From Pelotomaculum_C sp050950345 (GTDB lineage Bacteria > Bacillota > Desulfotomaculia > Desulfotomaculales > Pelotomaculaceae), in the NCBI GenBank assembly GCA_050950345.1, contig JBMNHK010000003.1, positions 62,001-126,000 on the forward strand: DNA of 64,000 bases, given 5' to 3'. Below, one piece after another: positions 35,002-42,544 of the stretch. Position numbers and translations under genes: made by a program. Within the stretch, counting starts at the first letter, position 1. The number at the start of each line of letters is the position of its first letter. The notes under the pieces were generated by a model. The model saw only the letters and a program-made list of their open reading frames with translations, made no database searches and was not told the origin of the DNA.

Positions 35002-35562
35002 TCATGGGTTGCCAGGTGATTTTTGCGCTCTGGCCAACTCTGCACCCCGTTCAAGAGCTTTGACGTTAATGGGAATCATGTGGTGTTTCTTTTTTGGAAA
35101 GACTTCCCTTAAAGATTTTTCCACCGACTCGATCTTCACCACACCGGTCATCTCCAGCAGCGCGCCAAGGAGTATATTATTGGCCACTTTAACGTTGCCC
35201 AGAGCTTCAGCTTCCTCGTTGGCCCGGATATAGACCACGGTGACATCTTTCCGTGTAACCGGGGACTCTACCAGGGAGCTGTTAATAATAATCAGCCCGT
35301 TGGGTACCACCTCATCCTGGTACCTTACCAGTGAAAGGTCGTTCATTACCACCAGGGCAGTAGGCTCAGTCACATAAGGAGAGCTGATTGGCCGATCTGC
35401 AATATTGACCCCGCAGTTAGCCACGCCGCCTCGTTTTTCCACACCGTAGACCGGGACGTAAGAAACATGCTTGCCCTCCGTCAATCCTGCTCTGGCCAGC
35501 ATTTGACCGATGGACATAGCGCCCTGCCCGCCAAAACCGGCAATATAAATTTCCTCCAGCAT
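35002..35562 (-). CDS. korC: 2-oxoacid:ferredoxin oxidoreductase gamma subunit
   Basis: Gamma subunit of a four-subunit 2-oxoacid:acceptor oxidoreductase, thought to carry coenzyme A. The product is 186 residues: EIYIAGFGGQGAMSIGQMLARAG is the family start, then YGVEKRGGVANCGVNIAD and VANNILLGALLEMTGV. The start shares one base with the beta stop, so translation is coupled. Substrate could be 2-oxoglutarate or a branched-chain 2-oxoacid; the symbol is provisional. Confidence 0.88.
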   Translation of the reverse strand: MLEEIYIAGFGGQGAMSIGQMLARAGLTEGKHVSYVPVYGVEKRGGVANCGVNIADRPISSPYVTEPTALVVMNDLSLVRYQDEVVPNGLIIINSSLVESPVTRKDVTVVYIRANEEAEALGNVKVANNILLGALLEMTGVVKIESVEKSLREVFPKKKHHMIPINVKALERGAELARAQKSPGNP

Positions 35563-36308
35563 CAGGCCACCCCCTCAGGTTTTTTAAATTCACCCAGTGG
35601 GTAGAAGGGGATCATATTGTCCTCCAGCCATTTTACTGCCTCCAGAGGAGAGAGCCCCCAGTTGGTCGGACAAGTGGAAAGTATCTCCACCAGGGAAAAG
35701 CCCTGTCCCGCCATTTGTACTTCAAAGGATTTTCTAATTGCTTTCTTGGCCTGAATAATGGTTTTGGGATTGTGCACCGCTACCCTGGCCAGGTAAGCAG
35801 AGCCCTCTATAGATGCAAGCATTTCACAAACCTTTACCGGAAAACCGTTAACCTCTTTGCTGCGCCCGAAGGGAGTAGTGGTAGTAACCTGTCCCAACAG
35901 TGTGGTAGGCGCCATCTGGCCTCCGGTCATGCCATAAACGGCGTTATTGATGAATATGGCAGTAATATTCTCGCCCCGGGCGGCAGCGTGGACTAATTCC
36001 CCGGCGCCAATGGCGGCCAGGTCTCCATCACCCTGGTAGGTAAAAACGACCCGGTCCGGTAAAACCCTCTTAATACCTGTGGCAACGGCTGGTGCCCTGC
36101 CGTGGGAGGCCTGGACCATATCCAGATCAAAATAATCCATGGTAAAAATCGAACACCCCACCGAAGTCATGCCTATGGTGGAGCCCTGGATACCCAGTTC
36201 GTCAATCACTTCTGCAATCAACCGGTGGGCGACGCCATGCGTGCAGCCCGGACAATAGTGATAAGGGACATCTTTTAGACTTTTTGGTCTGGTAAATACT
36301 TTTTTCAC
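35562..36308 (-). CDS. korB: 2-oxoacid:ferredoxin oxidoreductase beta subunit (TPP-binding)
   Basis: Catalytic thiamine-diphosphate subunit. The product is 248 residues. The cysteine near the N-terminus (YHYCPGCTHGVAH), the TPP/Mg motif TYQGDGDLAAIGAGELVHAAARGENITAIFINN (residues about 90-120) and GMTGGQMAPTT fit the KorB/VorA class. The N-terminus overlaps the alpha stop by four bases. It decarboxylates the 2-oxoacid and passes electrons to the cluster-bearing small subunit. Confidence 0.9.
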   Translation of the reverse strand: MKKVFTRPKSLKDVPYHYCPGCTHGVAHRLIAEVIDELGIQGSTIGMTSVGCSIFTMDYFDLDMVQASHGRAPAVATGIKRVLPDRVVFTYQGDGDLAAIGAGELVHAAARGENITAIFINNAVYGMTGGQMAPTTLLGQVTTTTPFGRSKEVNGFPVKVCEMLASIEGSAYLARVAVHNPKTIIQAKKAIRKSFEVQMAGQGFSLVEILSTCPTNWGLSPLEAVKWLEDNMIPFYPLGEFKKPEGVA

Positions 36309-37372
36309 TTGCCGGCGCCCCCTTCGTACAATCTCACAAGTTCCGCCAAAATATCTCTGACCAGCGGCACCATGCCCCCCAGACGGCCATAATGGTATAC
36401 AGGCACTTTACCTCTAACCGCCAGTTGAACGTCTTCCTGCATTTGCCCCATGTTCATTTCCACGGCCAGCATAAACTTGAACCGATCAGCAATTGCTCCA
36501 ATATAATCATGGGGGAAAGGCCACAAGGTCACGGGTCTGATTAAACCTGCCGGTATTCCCATCTCCCTTGCTTTTTCCACCACCGACATGCATAACCTGG
36601 AGGCTGTACCAAAGGCTACCAGGGCTATCTCAGCATCTTCCAGCAGATAACTGTCGCACCTTTGCTCGTTCTTGATGATCTGCTGGTATTTTTTCTCGAG
36701 CCTTAAGTTGACAACTTCCTCTACTTCGGGAATCACATAACAGGAATTGATCACGTTTCTTCCCTCATGATAAGCAGTTCCAGTAGTAGCCCAGGTCTTT
36801 ACCGGCAACTCAAGCTCTTTCTCTTCCTCCAGATCCACTGGCTCCATCATCTGGGCCATGATCCCGTCCGCCATCACCATGACGGTATTTCTATACTGGT
36901 CAGCCAGTTCAAAAGCCATTATCGTTTGATCAATCATTTCCTGCACGGAATTAGGCGCCAGGACAATCATGTGGTAGTCGCCGTGGCCGCCCCCCTTGGT
37001 AGCTTGAAAATAGTCGGCCTGTGAAGGGGCAATATTACCCAGGCCCGGACCGCCTCGCATAAAGTTGACCACCACACAGGGCAGTTCAGCTCCGGCTAAA
37101 TATGAGAAGCCCTCCTGCATCAGGCTAATACCCGGCCCTGAAGAAGCAGTCATCACCCTGGCGCCTGCTGCTGCTGCACCATAGACCATGTTTATAGAAG
37201 CCACTTCGCTCTCACCTTGCAGGTACAGGCCGCCAACCTCCGGCAGACGCCTGGCTAGATAGTGGATGAGTTCGCTTTGGGGCGTAATGGGATAACCAAA
37301 AAAATAACGGCAACCTGCCCTGACCGCTGCTTCACCGATTGCTTCGTTTCCTTTCATCAAAACCCTGGTCAA
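36305..37372 (-). CDS. korA: 2-oxoacid:ferredoxin oxidoreductase alpha subunit
   Basis: Alpha (pyrimidine-binding) subunit. The product is 355 residues: MKGNEAIGEAAVRAGCRYFFGYPITPQSEL, QGESEVASINMVYGAAAAGARVMTASSGPG and PVTLWPFPHDYI are typical. The closest remembered names are KorA and VorB, which cannot be separated by reading. It overlaps the ferredoxin-like gene upstream and beta downstream by four bases each, so all four genes are cotranslated. It lacks the gamma fusion of pyruvate oxidoreductase. Confidence 0.9.
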   Translation of the reverse strand: MTRVLMKGNEAIGEAAVRAGCRYFFGYPITPQSELIHYLARRLPEVGGLYLQGESEVASINMVYGAAAAGARVMTASSGPGISLMQEGFSYLAGAELPCVVVNFMRGGPGLGNIAPSQADYFQATKGGGHGDYHMIVLAPNSVQEMIDQTIMAFELADQYRNTVMVMADGIMAQMMEPVDLEEEKELELPVKTWATTGTAYHEGRNVINSCYVIPEVEEVVNLRLEKKYQQIIKNEQRCDSYLLEDAEIALVAFGTASRLCMSVVEKAREMGIPAGLIRPVTLWPFPHDYIGAIADRFKFMLAVEMNMGQMQEDVQLAVRGKVPVYHYGRLGGMVPLVRDILAELVRLYEGGAGK

Positions 37373-37614
37373 GCTCTTCTCTCCTCCTTCTCAACTTCGA
37401 TAACCATATCCGGACAAACCAGCGCGCATAGAGTACAACCGGTGCACTTGTCCTGTTCTTTCACCCCGGCAGGATGATAGCCCATGCTATTGATGTGCTC
37501 GGACATGGTGATAATTTTCTCGGGGCAAACGGGCATACATAGTTGGCAGCCCTTACAGCGTTCCTCTTGAAAACTCACTCGTGCCAAAATTAGCTCTCCT
37601 TCCTCCCAATTCAA
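37369..37614 (-). CDS. korD: 2-oxoacid oxidoreductase delta subunit, 2x[4Fe-4S]
   Basis: Electron-transfer subunit. The product is 81 residues with two cluster motifs, CKGCQLCMPVCP and CTGCTLCALVCP, separated by about 35 residues. It is the first of the four oxidoreductase genes; its stop overlaps the alpha start. It begins 18 bp after the P-loop gene. Confidence 0.92.
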   Translation of the reverse strand: MNWEEGELILARVSFQEERCKGCQLCMPVCPEKIITMSEHINSMGYHPAGVKEQDKCTGCTLCALVCPDMVIEVEKEERRA

Positions 37615-37632
37615 CTAAGATCAGTTACTATA

Positions 37633-38313
37633 CTATTGCTGTTCAATTTCCCATGGGGGCTTCATAAATATATCAAGGGGCAGAACCGGGACGCCAGGCA
37701 AATTCAACTGCCCGGCCAAATCACGGCGGGCAGCTATAAAGGCTACCGGTACTGCCAACCGTTCTGCAGCACTGCTGACAACCTGGAAACCGGCTAAAAT
37801 GGTATTTACATCAGTTTGCCGGCCCAGATTGGTATTACAGATCAGAGCATTGGCCTGCAAACGGGAAGTCTCTTCAATTCCCGCCAGGATCCTGACGATG
37901 CCTGCCACATCATTTGTACCGGGCCGGCATGTGTTGACGACAAAAAACACATTACATGGCATAGCTTTCAGCTGTTCTCTAAACCGGCCCAATGCGACTG
38001 AGCCGATATCATCGCCGCCCACATCGATAACTACACTGGCATCGCTGTTAAAAATGCTGTAAATTGCCGGCGGTAGAGCCGGCAAATCGGCGCCGGCCAG
38101 TTTGCCGGCAGGGCTGATAACCTCGATCCCTTTACTCTCCAGGCTCTCTTTTTGCTCGCGGACCCGAAAGTAGGGGTCAATCACATCCAGGTCAACCAGC
38201 TTCACTGCTTTACCCTGGTCGCGCATTCTTAAGGCATAGTTAATTGATATTTCTGTTTTGCCGCTGCCGAAGCCTCCTATGAATATGCTAATTCGTTGAT
38301 CACCAGTCAGCAA
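37633..38313 (-). CDS. P-loop NTPase of unknown function linked to 2-oxoacid oxidoreductase
   Basis: I do not recognise a named family. The product is 226 residues. A Walker A loop lies at FIGGFGSGKTEISINYAL (residues about 11-28), followed by KLVDLDVIDPYFRVREQKE and VVIDVGGDDIGSVALGRFRE, a Walker B-like acidic strand. NTCRPGTNDVAG may be a base-recognition segment. It looks like a SIMIBI-class (MinD/CobQ-related) ATPase or GTPase. It heads the transcript before korD, suggesting a role in cofactor insertion or regulation of the oxidoreductase; that is inference. Confidence 0.75.
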   Translation of the reverse strand: MLTGDQRISIFIGGFGSGKTEISINYALRMRDQGKAVKLVDLDVIDPYFRVREQKESLESKGIEVISPAGKLAGADLPALPPAIYSIFNSDASVVIDVGGDDIGSVALGRFREQLKAMPCNVFFVVNTCRPGTNDVAGIVRILAGIEETSRLQANALICNTNLGRQTDVNTILAGFQVVSSAAERLAVPVAFIAARRDLAGQLNLPGVPVLPLDIFMKPPWEIEQQ

Positions 38314-38407
38314 GGAGACCCCCTTTCACCAAAAATTAATCCTTCTACACATTATAACAAAATTCCTCTTAAAGAAGATTTCTATTATCCGTTCCCAATC
38401 CGGTCAC

Positions 38408-38463
38408 AAAAAATAAATCCCCTTATCGATGATTATACCGTAAATCATCAACAAGGGGGGTTT
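38408..38463 (-). terminator. terminator after spo0A
   Basis: On the minus strand a long stem (CCCCTTGTTGATGATT against AATCATCGATAAGGGG, with some mismatches) is followed by ATTTATTTTTTG. It lies about 95 bp after the spo0A stop and before the P-loop gene. Confidence 0.75.
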
Positions 38464-38556
38464 AGTGACTTTTCCATGATATTCTCTTAGCTCCATATTT
38501 TGACATTAAAATCAGTTCGCTGACGAATGCTGAAGTATTACCATACCTTAAATTAA

Positions 38557-39327
38557 CTAACTAACCTTGCTTTCGATGCGTAATTTATCTGCTACCATAG
38601 CGATAAATTCGCTGTTGGTGGGCTTACCTCTTTCAAGATTAATGGTGTAGCCGAAAAATTTATTCATCATGTCCACGTTACCACGATCCCAGGCTAATTC
38701 GATAGCGTGCCGTATGGCGCGTTCTACTCTGCTAGGGGTTGTTTGATACCTTTGTGCAATCATGGGATACAGCTCTTTGGTTACAGCTCCCAAAAGATTA
38801 ATCTCACCGATAACCATAATGATCGCATCCCGCAGATACTGATAACCTTTGATATGGGCAGGCACACCCATTTCATGAATGATGTTGGTCACAGCGATAT
38901 TCAGATTTTTCGGTTTCACAGGAGCAATATACTGGCTAACACTTTCTCCCTTCGCCAGTTGGCGGATCCTGGAGGCCAATATATTAAAATCAAAAGGCTT
39001 TAATATAAAGTAGTCAGCGCCCAGTTCCACTGCCTTTTGGGTAACACTTTCCTGGCCGAAGGCAGTAAGCATGATAATTTTGAGTTTATTGACAGTATTG
39101 CTGTTGAGCAGTTTCTCCAGCACGCCTATACCATCTAAATGAGGCATAATAATATCCAACACTAAGATATCGGGATTATTTTCCTGAATCATCTGGACGG
39201 CTTCCAAGCCATTATAAGCTATGCCAAGAAGCTCGAAATCCTCCTGCTGCGAAAAAAATTCTTTTAATAATTCGCAGAAATCTCGATTATCATCCGCAAT
39301 CAAAATTCTAATAGGTTCCTTTGACAT
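38557..39327 (-). CDS. spo0A: sporulation master regulator Spo0A
   Basis: Response regulator that starts sporulation when phosphorylated. The product is 256 residues. The receiver has the acidic pair at residues 12-13 (ADDNRD), phospho-acceptor Asp58 (LVLDIIMPHLDG) and Lys in ILKPFDF. The C-terminal DNA-binding domain carries VTNIIHEMGVPAHIKGYQYL and SRVERAIRHAIELAWDRG, the highly conserved recognition region. ATG 39327 is chosen because the extension to 39390 is outside the family and covers the promoter leader. GGAGG lies upstream. The usual neighbour spoIVB is separated by an IS element. Confidence 0.97.
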   Translation of the reverse strand: MSKEPIRILIADDNRDFCELLKEFFSQQEDFELLGIAYNGLEAVQMIQENNPDILVLDIIMPHLDGIGVLEKLLNSNTVNKLKIIMLTAFGQESVTQKAVELGADYFILKPFDFNILASRIRQLAKGESVSQYIAPVKPKNLNIAVTNIIHEMGVPAHIKGYQYLRDAIIMVIGEINLLGAVTKELYPMIAQRYQTTPSRVERAIRHAIELAWDRGNVDMMNKFFGYTINLERGKPTNSEFIAMVADKLRIESKVS

Positions 39328-39388
39328 AAACGCTACCCGCCTCCTAAATTCCTTCTGGATTATTTTGCTATATCTATCTAATCTAAGC

Positions 39389-39415
39389 ATTCGACGGTTA
39401 AAATGATAATCCTTC
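39389..39415 (-). promoter_or_regulatory. SigH promoter and 0A-like box for spo0A
   Basis: Minus-strand GAAGGATTA (39407-39415), 11 bp, GTCGAAT (39389-39395) match the SigH consensus RnAGGAwWW-N11-12-RnnGAAT at every defined position. The -10 overlaps CGTCGAA, one mismatch from the Spo0A box TGTCGAA. The predicted start is about 55 nt before the ATG. Confidence 0.75.
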
Positions 39416-39473
39416 CAGGTTAATTGTAAAATTTTGTTATTTGCTTTAACAGGGCAGCGTTAATTAGCCTATT

Positions 39474-39517
39474 TGAAAAAATAAACCCTGCAACCAATGG
39501 GTTTTCAGGGTTTTTAG
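39474..39517. terminator. bidirectional terminator between IS and spo0A
   Basis: AAACCCTG (39483-39490) and CAGGGTTT (39506-39513) form a stem with T-runs on both strands. It is probably the original spoIVB terminator, now cut off from spoIVB by the IS insertion. Confidence 0.7.
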
Positions 39518-39543
39518 ATTAATTTTTTACTTGATTTATATTT

Positions 39544-39550
39544 TTATTTA
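39544..39550. repeat. left target-site duplication of IS element
   Basis: TTATTTA abuts the left inverted repeat and is repeated exactly at 41098-41104 beside the right one. A 7-bp duplication fits some IS4-family groups. Confidence 0.8.
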
Positions 39551-39564
39551 CTCAACTTTCTCAC

Positions 39565-39595
39565 TTGAAAAATAGCCATAAAGCCTTGATATAAT
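39565..39595 (+). promoter_or_regulatory. candidate transposase promoter
   Basis: TTGAAA (39565-39570), 19 bp, TATAAT (39590-39595). The -10 is consensus but the spacer is long. It lies inside the left IS end, and a transcript from it would include the fold-back hairpin before the start codon. Confidence 0.4.
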
Positions 39596-39631
39596 TGGCT
39601 TAATTGCGATTTTATTTTAGTAGAAAACAAC

Positions 39632-39700
39632 AAAAGACACCCTCGTCTTGGTAAAATAGAATTGACAAAAAACCATTCCAACAAGACGAAAGGATGTCTT
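39632..39700 (+). promoter_or_regulatory. inverted repeat sequestering the transposase ribosome site
   Basis: The arm at 39634-39650 (AAGACACCCTCGTCTTG) is nearly complementary to 39682-39700 (starting CAAGACGAAAGGATG). The right arm includes AAAGGA, the ribosome site of the transposase ATG at 39702. In mRNA reading through from outside, or from the promoter above, this would hide the site and limit transposase synthesis. Confidence 0.6.
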
Positions 39701-39701
39701 T

Positions 39702-41096
39702 ATGAAATCTATTTTACCAGACCAATATGCAGTTGAAAAACAATTTAACTCTCGCGTGGATAATTTTTTTGCCAAGTATGAAATTAGCAAAAAATTACGC
39801 CGCTGCAACTTTCGAAAAACAAAGGGTTTTAGCTGTCTGGAAATTTTTAAGTTCATTTTTCTGCTTGTATTTAGTGGCAAGAACCTCTATCGTACATTGC
39901 AATCCGAAACTGACTCCGGCATGCCGCAGAAGGATACAATATATCGGTTTTTAAATTCATGTCGGTATAATTGGCGAAAATTTTTACTTACCCTAAGTTC
40001 AACTATCATTAAAGAAACCATTGAGCCTTTGAAGCCTCACAGCTGGAAGAATGTCCTTATCCTTGATGACTCTCTCTACAGCCGCAACAGGAGCAAAGCC
40101 GTTGAATTGCTGGCCAGGGTGCGGGATCATGTTGAACACAAGTATGTCCTTGGTTTTAGGATGCTTACACTAGGTTGGTCAGACGGCAATACTTTTCTAC
40201 CGGTCGCCTTTTCCCTGCTCAGTTCCGAAAATGAACATAACCGGCTGTGTGGAATTAACCAAAGGCTTGATAAGCGTACCACTGGCTACAAAAGAAGGAT
40301 GGAAAGTATCAAAAAGTCTACCGAAGTAATGTTTGACCTCTTACGTCAAGCTCAGGAACATGGTATCAAGGCAAGGTATCTTCTTTTTGACAGTTGGTTC
40401 GCCTTTCCGGCCATTATCTGTAAGGTTCGTGAGCACCGTCTCCATGTGATATGCATGCTTAAATCAATGAAAAAGGTTCTGTACACTTATAAAGGGGAAA
40501 AGATGAATCTTGATACCCTTTACAAGGAACTCCTCAAAAAACCTGGCAGGGCTAAGATATTAGCAAATGCCTTTGTTGTTATCGGCAATGATTCTAATGG
40601 TAATCCCGTACCGGCCCGGATCTTATTTGTACGGGACCCGAACAGGTCAAAAAAATGGTTGGCATTGCTTACAACTGATTTAGAGTTAACCGATGAAGAA
40701 ATCATCCAAATCTACGGTAAACGCTGGAACATCGAAGTGTTTTTTAAAACCACCAAATCATTTTTGAAACTTGCCAAGGAGTTCCAGGGGAGATCTTATG
40801 ATTCAATGGTGGCCCATACCACAATCGTGTTCTGCCGCTACATCATGCTCGCCCTAGAAAACCGGGAATCAAAGGACCCGCGGACACTCGGCAACCTATT
40901 TTATCTTTGCTGTGATGAGCTAAAAGATATTAGTTTTACAGAGGCATTTCAACTGATACTGACAATATTTAAAAACACCTTGAGGAAGTATCTTACAATA
41001 ACAGATCGTGCTTTACAGGATTTAATTCAAGAGTTCATTTCCTGTCTGCCCGCATTTTTAAAGGATCGGCTTCAACTTTCGTCCTGCGAAAGTTGA
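39702..41096 (+). CDS. IS4-family transposase
   Basis: DDE transposase of 464 residues. Predicted catalytic residues are Asp122 or Asp123 (LILDDSLYSRNRSK), Asp230 (LLFDSWFAFP) and Glu345 in IYGKRWNIEVFFKTTK, which also gives the IS4 Y-(2)-R-(3)-E-(6)-K signature (Y338, R341, E345, K352). The N-terminal part is basic and probably binds the ends. The frame is full length with no stop or shift, so it may be active. Stop TGA lies within the right inverted repeat. It is the only plus-strand gene in the window. Confidence 0.93.
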   Translation: MKSILPDQYAVEKQFNSRVDNFFAKYEISKKLRRCNFRKTKGFSCLEIFKFIFLLVFSGKNLYRTLQSETDSGMPQKDTIYRFLNSCRYNWRKFLLTLSSTIIKETIEPLKPHSWKNVLILDDSLYSRNRSKAVELLARVRDHVEHKYVLGFRMLTLGWSDGNTFLPVAFSLLSSENEHNRLCGINQRLDKRTTGYKRRMESIKKSTEVMFDLLRQAQEHGIKARYLLFDSWFAFPAIICKVREHRLHVICMLKSMKKVLYTYKGEKMNLDTLYKELLKKPGRAKILANAFVVIGNDSNGNPVPARILFVRDPNRSKKWLALLTTDLELTDEEIIQIYGKRWNIEVFFKTTKSFLKLAKEFQGRSYDSMVAHTTIVFCRYIMLALENRESKDPRTLGNLFYLCCDELKDISFTEAFQLILTIFKNTLRKYLTITDRALQDLIQEFISCLPAFLKDRLQLSSCES

Positions 41097-41097
41097 G

Positions 41098-41104
41098 TTA
41101 TTTA
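41098..41104. repeat. right target-site duplication of IS element
   Basis: TTATTTA, identical to 39544-39550. It lies nine bases before the complement of the spoIVB stop codon. Confidence 0.8.
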
Positions 41105-41113
41105 TATTTATTA

Positions 41114-42298
41114 TTATGCGGCAGGCTTAGTCGTATTTTCGCCAGCACTATTATATAAACCGGCTTCCTCCAGCATCCAAATAGCCGGGACGCCATAACC
41201 CTTAGCTGGCTCGTTTACAAAAACGTGTGTAACAGCCCCAACTAACTTGCCTCCTTGAATAATTGGGCTGCCGCTCATGCCCTGGATAATACCTCCTGTT
41301 TCTTCCAACAACTTATGATCAGTAATCCTGATAATTAATCCTTTTCCATCTTGTCTAGCTTGATTATAAACTTTTAAGATTTCAACGGAGAATTTTTCTA
41401 CTTGATCATCATGCAGCACCGTTAATATTTCTGCCGGGCCTAGCTGGATCTCATGCAAGGCGGCAACCGGAATACTGCCGGAATAAATGGGGTTTGCAAG
41501 TGGTTCTTGCAATTTGCCGAAGATACCTAACTTAGTGTTTTTAGTAATCGTCCCCGAAATATTTGTGCCGCTCTGGAGCATCCCAATCTTTTCCCCCGGC
41601 TGGCCACGTTTCCCCTTTGATAGACCTTGAACACTGGCGCCGACAATTTTACCATCTAAAAGATCGACGGGTTTACTGTTACAATTATTGCTGCTGATGA
41701 CATGGCCAAGAGCTCCATAAGAGTCGCTATCCGGTTCATAATAAGTCAAGGTTCCTACACCTGCCGCATTGTCTTTAAGCAGCAAACCAACACGGTAATC
41801 CTGAGTATCTTTACATAGAACGGGTTCCAGGGTTGTATGGAAAAATCTATTGCCCCGCTTTACCTGCAATGAAACTGACCGGCCCGAAGCCCCTGCCTTG
41901 AGCACAAGGTTTTTTACCTGGCTGTCGCTGTTTATCTCCAGACCATCAACAGCGAGTATTACATCGCCTGCTTTTAGACCTGCCGCATTTGCCGGATTGA
42001 TTTTTTCACCTGCCAGATTAACAACATCATATGAACCTGCTACAAAAACGCCTTTATCGTGAGTTAAAACGCCTATGGATTGTCCTCCCGGGATGACACT
42101 TATCTCCGGCAGTCCATTAATTTTAGTATTATTATCTGAATCTATGCCACATAATTTTTCCTTTAATTGTTCAAAGTTCGCTATAATTGCATGTGATTTA
42201 ACTGTGTTAAAAGCAGTGTTAGCTACCACATTAGCTTGATAAAAAAATATTAAAAATGCACATACTATACACACATTAATGGTTGTTTTACCTCTCAA
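41114..42298 (-). CDS. spoIVB: SpoIVB serine peptidase (S55)
   Basis: Secreted forespore protease that triggers pro-SigK processing by cutting SpoIVFA. The product is 394 residues: an N-terminal membrane anchor/signal (residues about 7-26), a PDZ domain (about 70-155, with GLKAGDVILAVDGLEI) and a S55 peptidase domain with His199 (YGALGHVISS) and the Ser of GMSGSPIIQGG (342-344). TTG 42298 is read as start after GGAGGGGTGATG. Its normal neighbour spo0A is 1.8 kb away because of the IS; the IS lies ten bases past its stop and removed its terminator. Confidence 0.95.
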   Translation of the reverse strand: MRGKTTINVCIVCAFLIFFYQANVVANTAFNTVKSHAIIANFEQLKEKLCGIDSDNNTKINGLPEISVIPGGQSIGVLTHDKGVFVAGSYDVVNLAGEKINPANAAGLKAGDVILAVDGLEINSDSQVKNLVLKAGASGRSVSLQVKRGNRFFHTTLEPVLCKDTQDYRVGLLLKDNAAGVGTLTYYEPDSDSYGALGHVISSNNCNSKPVDLLDGKIVGASVQGLSKGKRGQPGEKIGMLQSGTNISGTITKNTKLGIFGKLQEPLANPIYSGSIPVAALHEIQLGPAEILTVLHDDQVEKFSVEILKVYNQARQDGKGLIIRITDHKLLEETGGIIQGMSGSPIIQGGKLVGAVTHVFVNEPAKGYGVPAIWMLEEAGLYNSAGENTTKPAA

Positions 42299-42393
42299 GC
42301 ATCACCCCTCCAATTATATTGCAACCCACCTCCAAAACATTGCTATTTAATGCATTTAAATTAATGTTATCGATATAAGTTATAATAACCTTA

Positions 42394-42423
42394 TAAAATG
42401 TCAAATATTCAACCTAAATTTAC
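42394..42423 (-). promoter_or_regulatory. possible forespore promoter for spoIVB
   Basis: Minus-strand GTAAA (42419-42423), 18 bp, CATTTTA (42394-42400). The -10 fits SigG (CATNHTA) and the -35 has one mismatch. Bacillus spoIVB is forespore-expressed, but this AT-rich region can give chance matches. Confidence 0.3.
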
Positions 42424-42501
42424 TTCAAAATACCACCTTCAGCATTCAATGCATCTTTGACATATTTGCAATATATTCTTTTTAAATCTTCGAATAAAAT
42501 T

Positions 42502-42531
42502 AAAAAACGCACTTATAAATAAAGTGCGTAA
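42502..42531 (-). terminator. terminator after recN
   Basis: Minus-strand ACGCACTT and AAGTGCGT pair and are followed by TTTTTT. It ends the recN transcript before the spoIVB promoter region. Confidence 0.85.
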
Positions 42532-42544
42532 AAATCTAACAACA

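Larger units (their letters stand above)
39551..41097 (+). mobile_element. IS4-family insertion sequence, 1547 bp, apparently intact
   Basis: Both ends begin CTCAACTTTC read inward (39551-39560 and, complemented, 41088-41097), with looser similarity over about 15 further bases. A 7-bp direct repeat flanks it. It contains a single transposase gene on the plus strand, opposite to all neighbours. The right repeat contains the transposase stop. It sits about ten bases downstream of the spoIVB stop and 135 bp upstream of the spo0A promoter. The intact frame and exact target duplication suggest a recent insertion. Confidence 0.9.
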
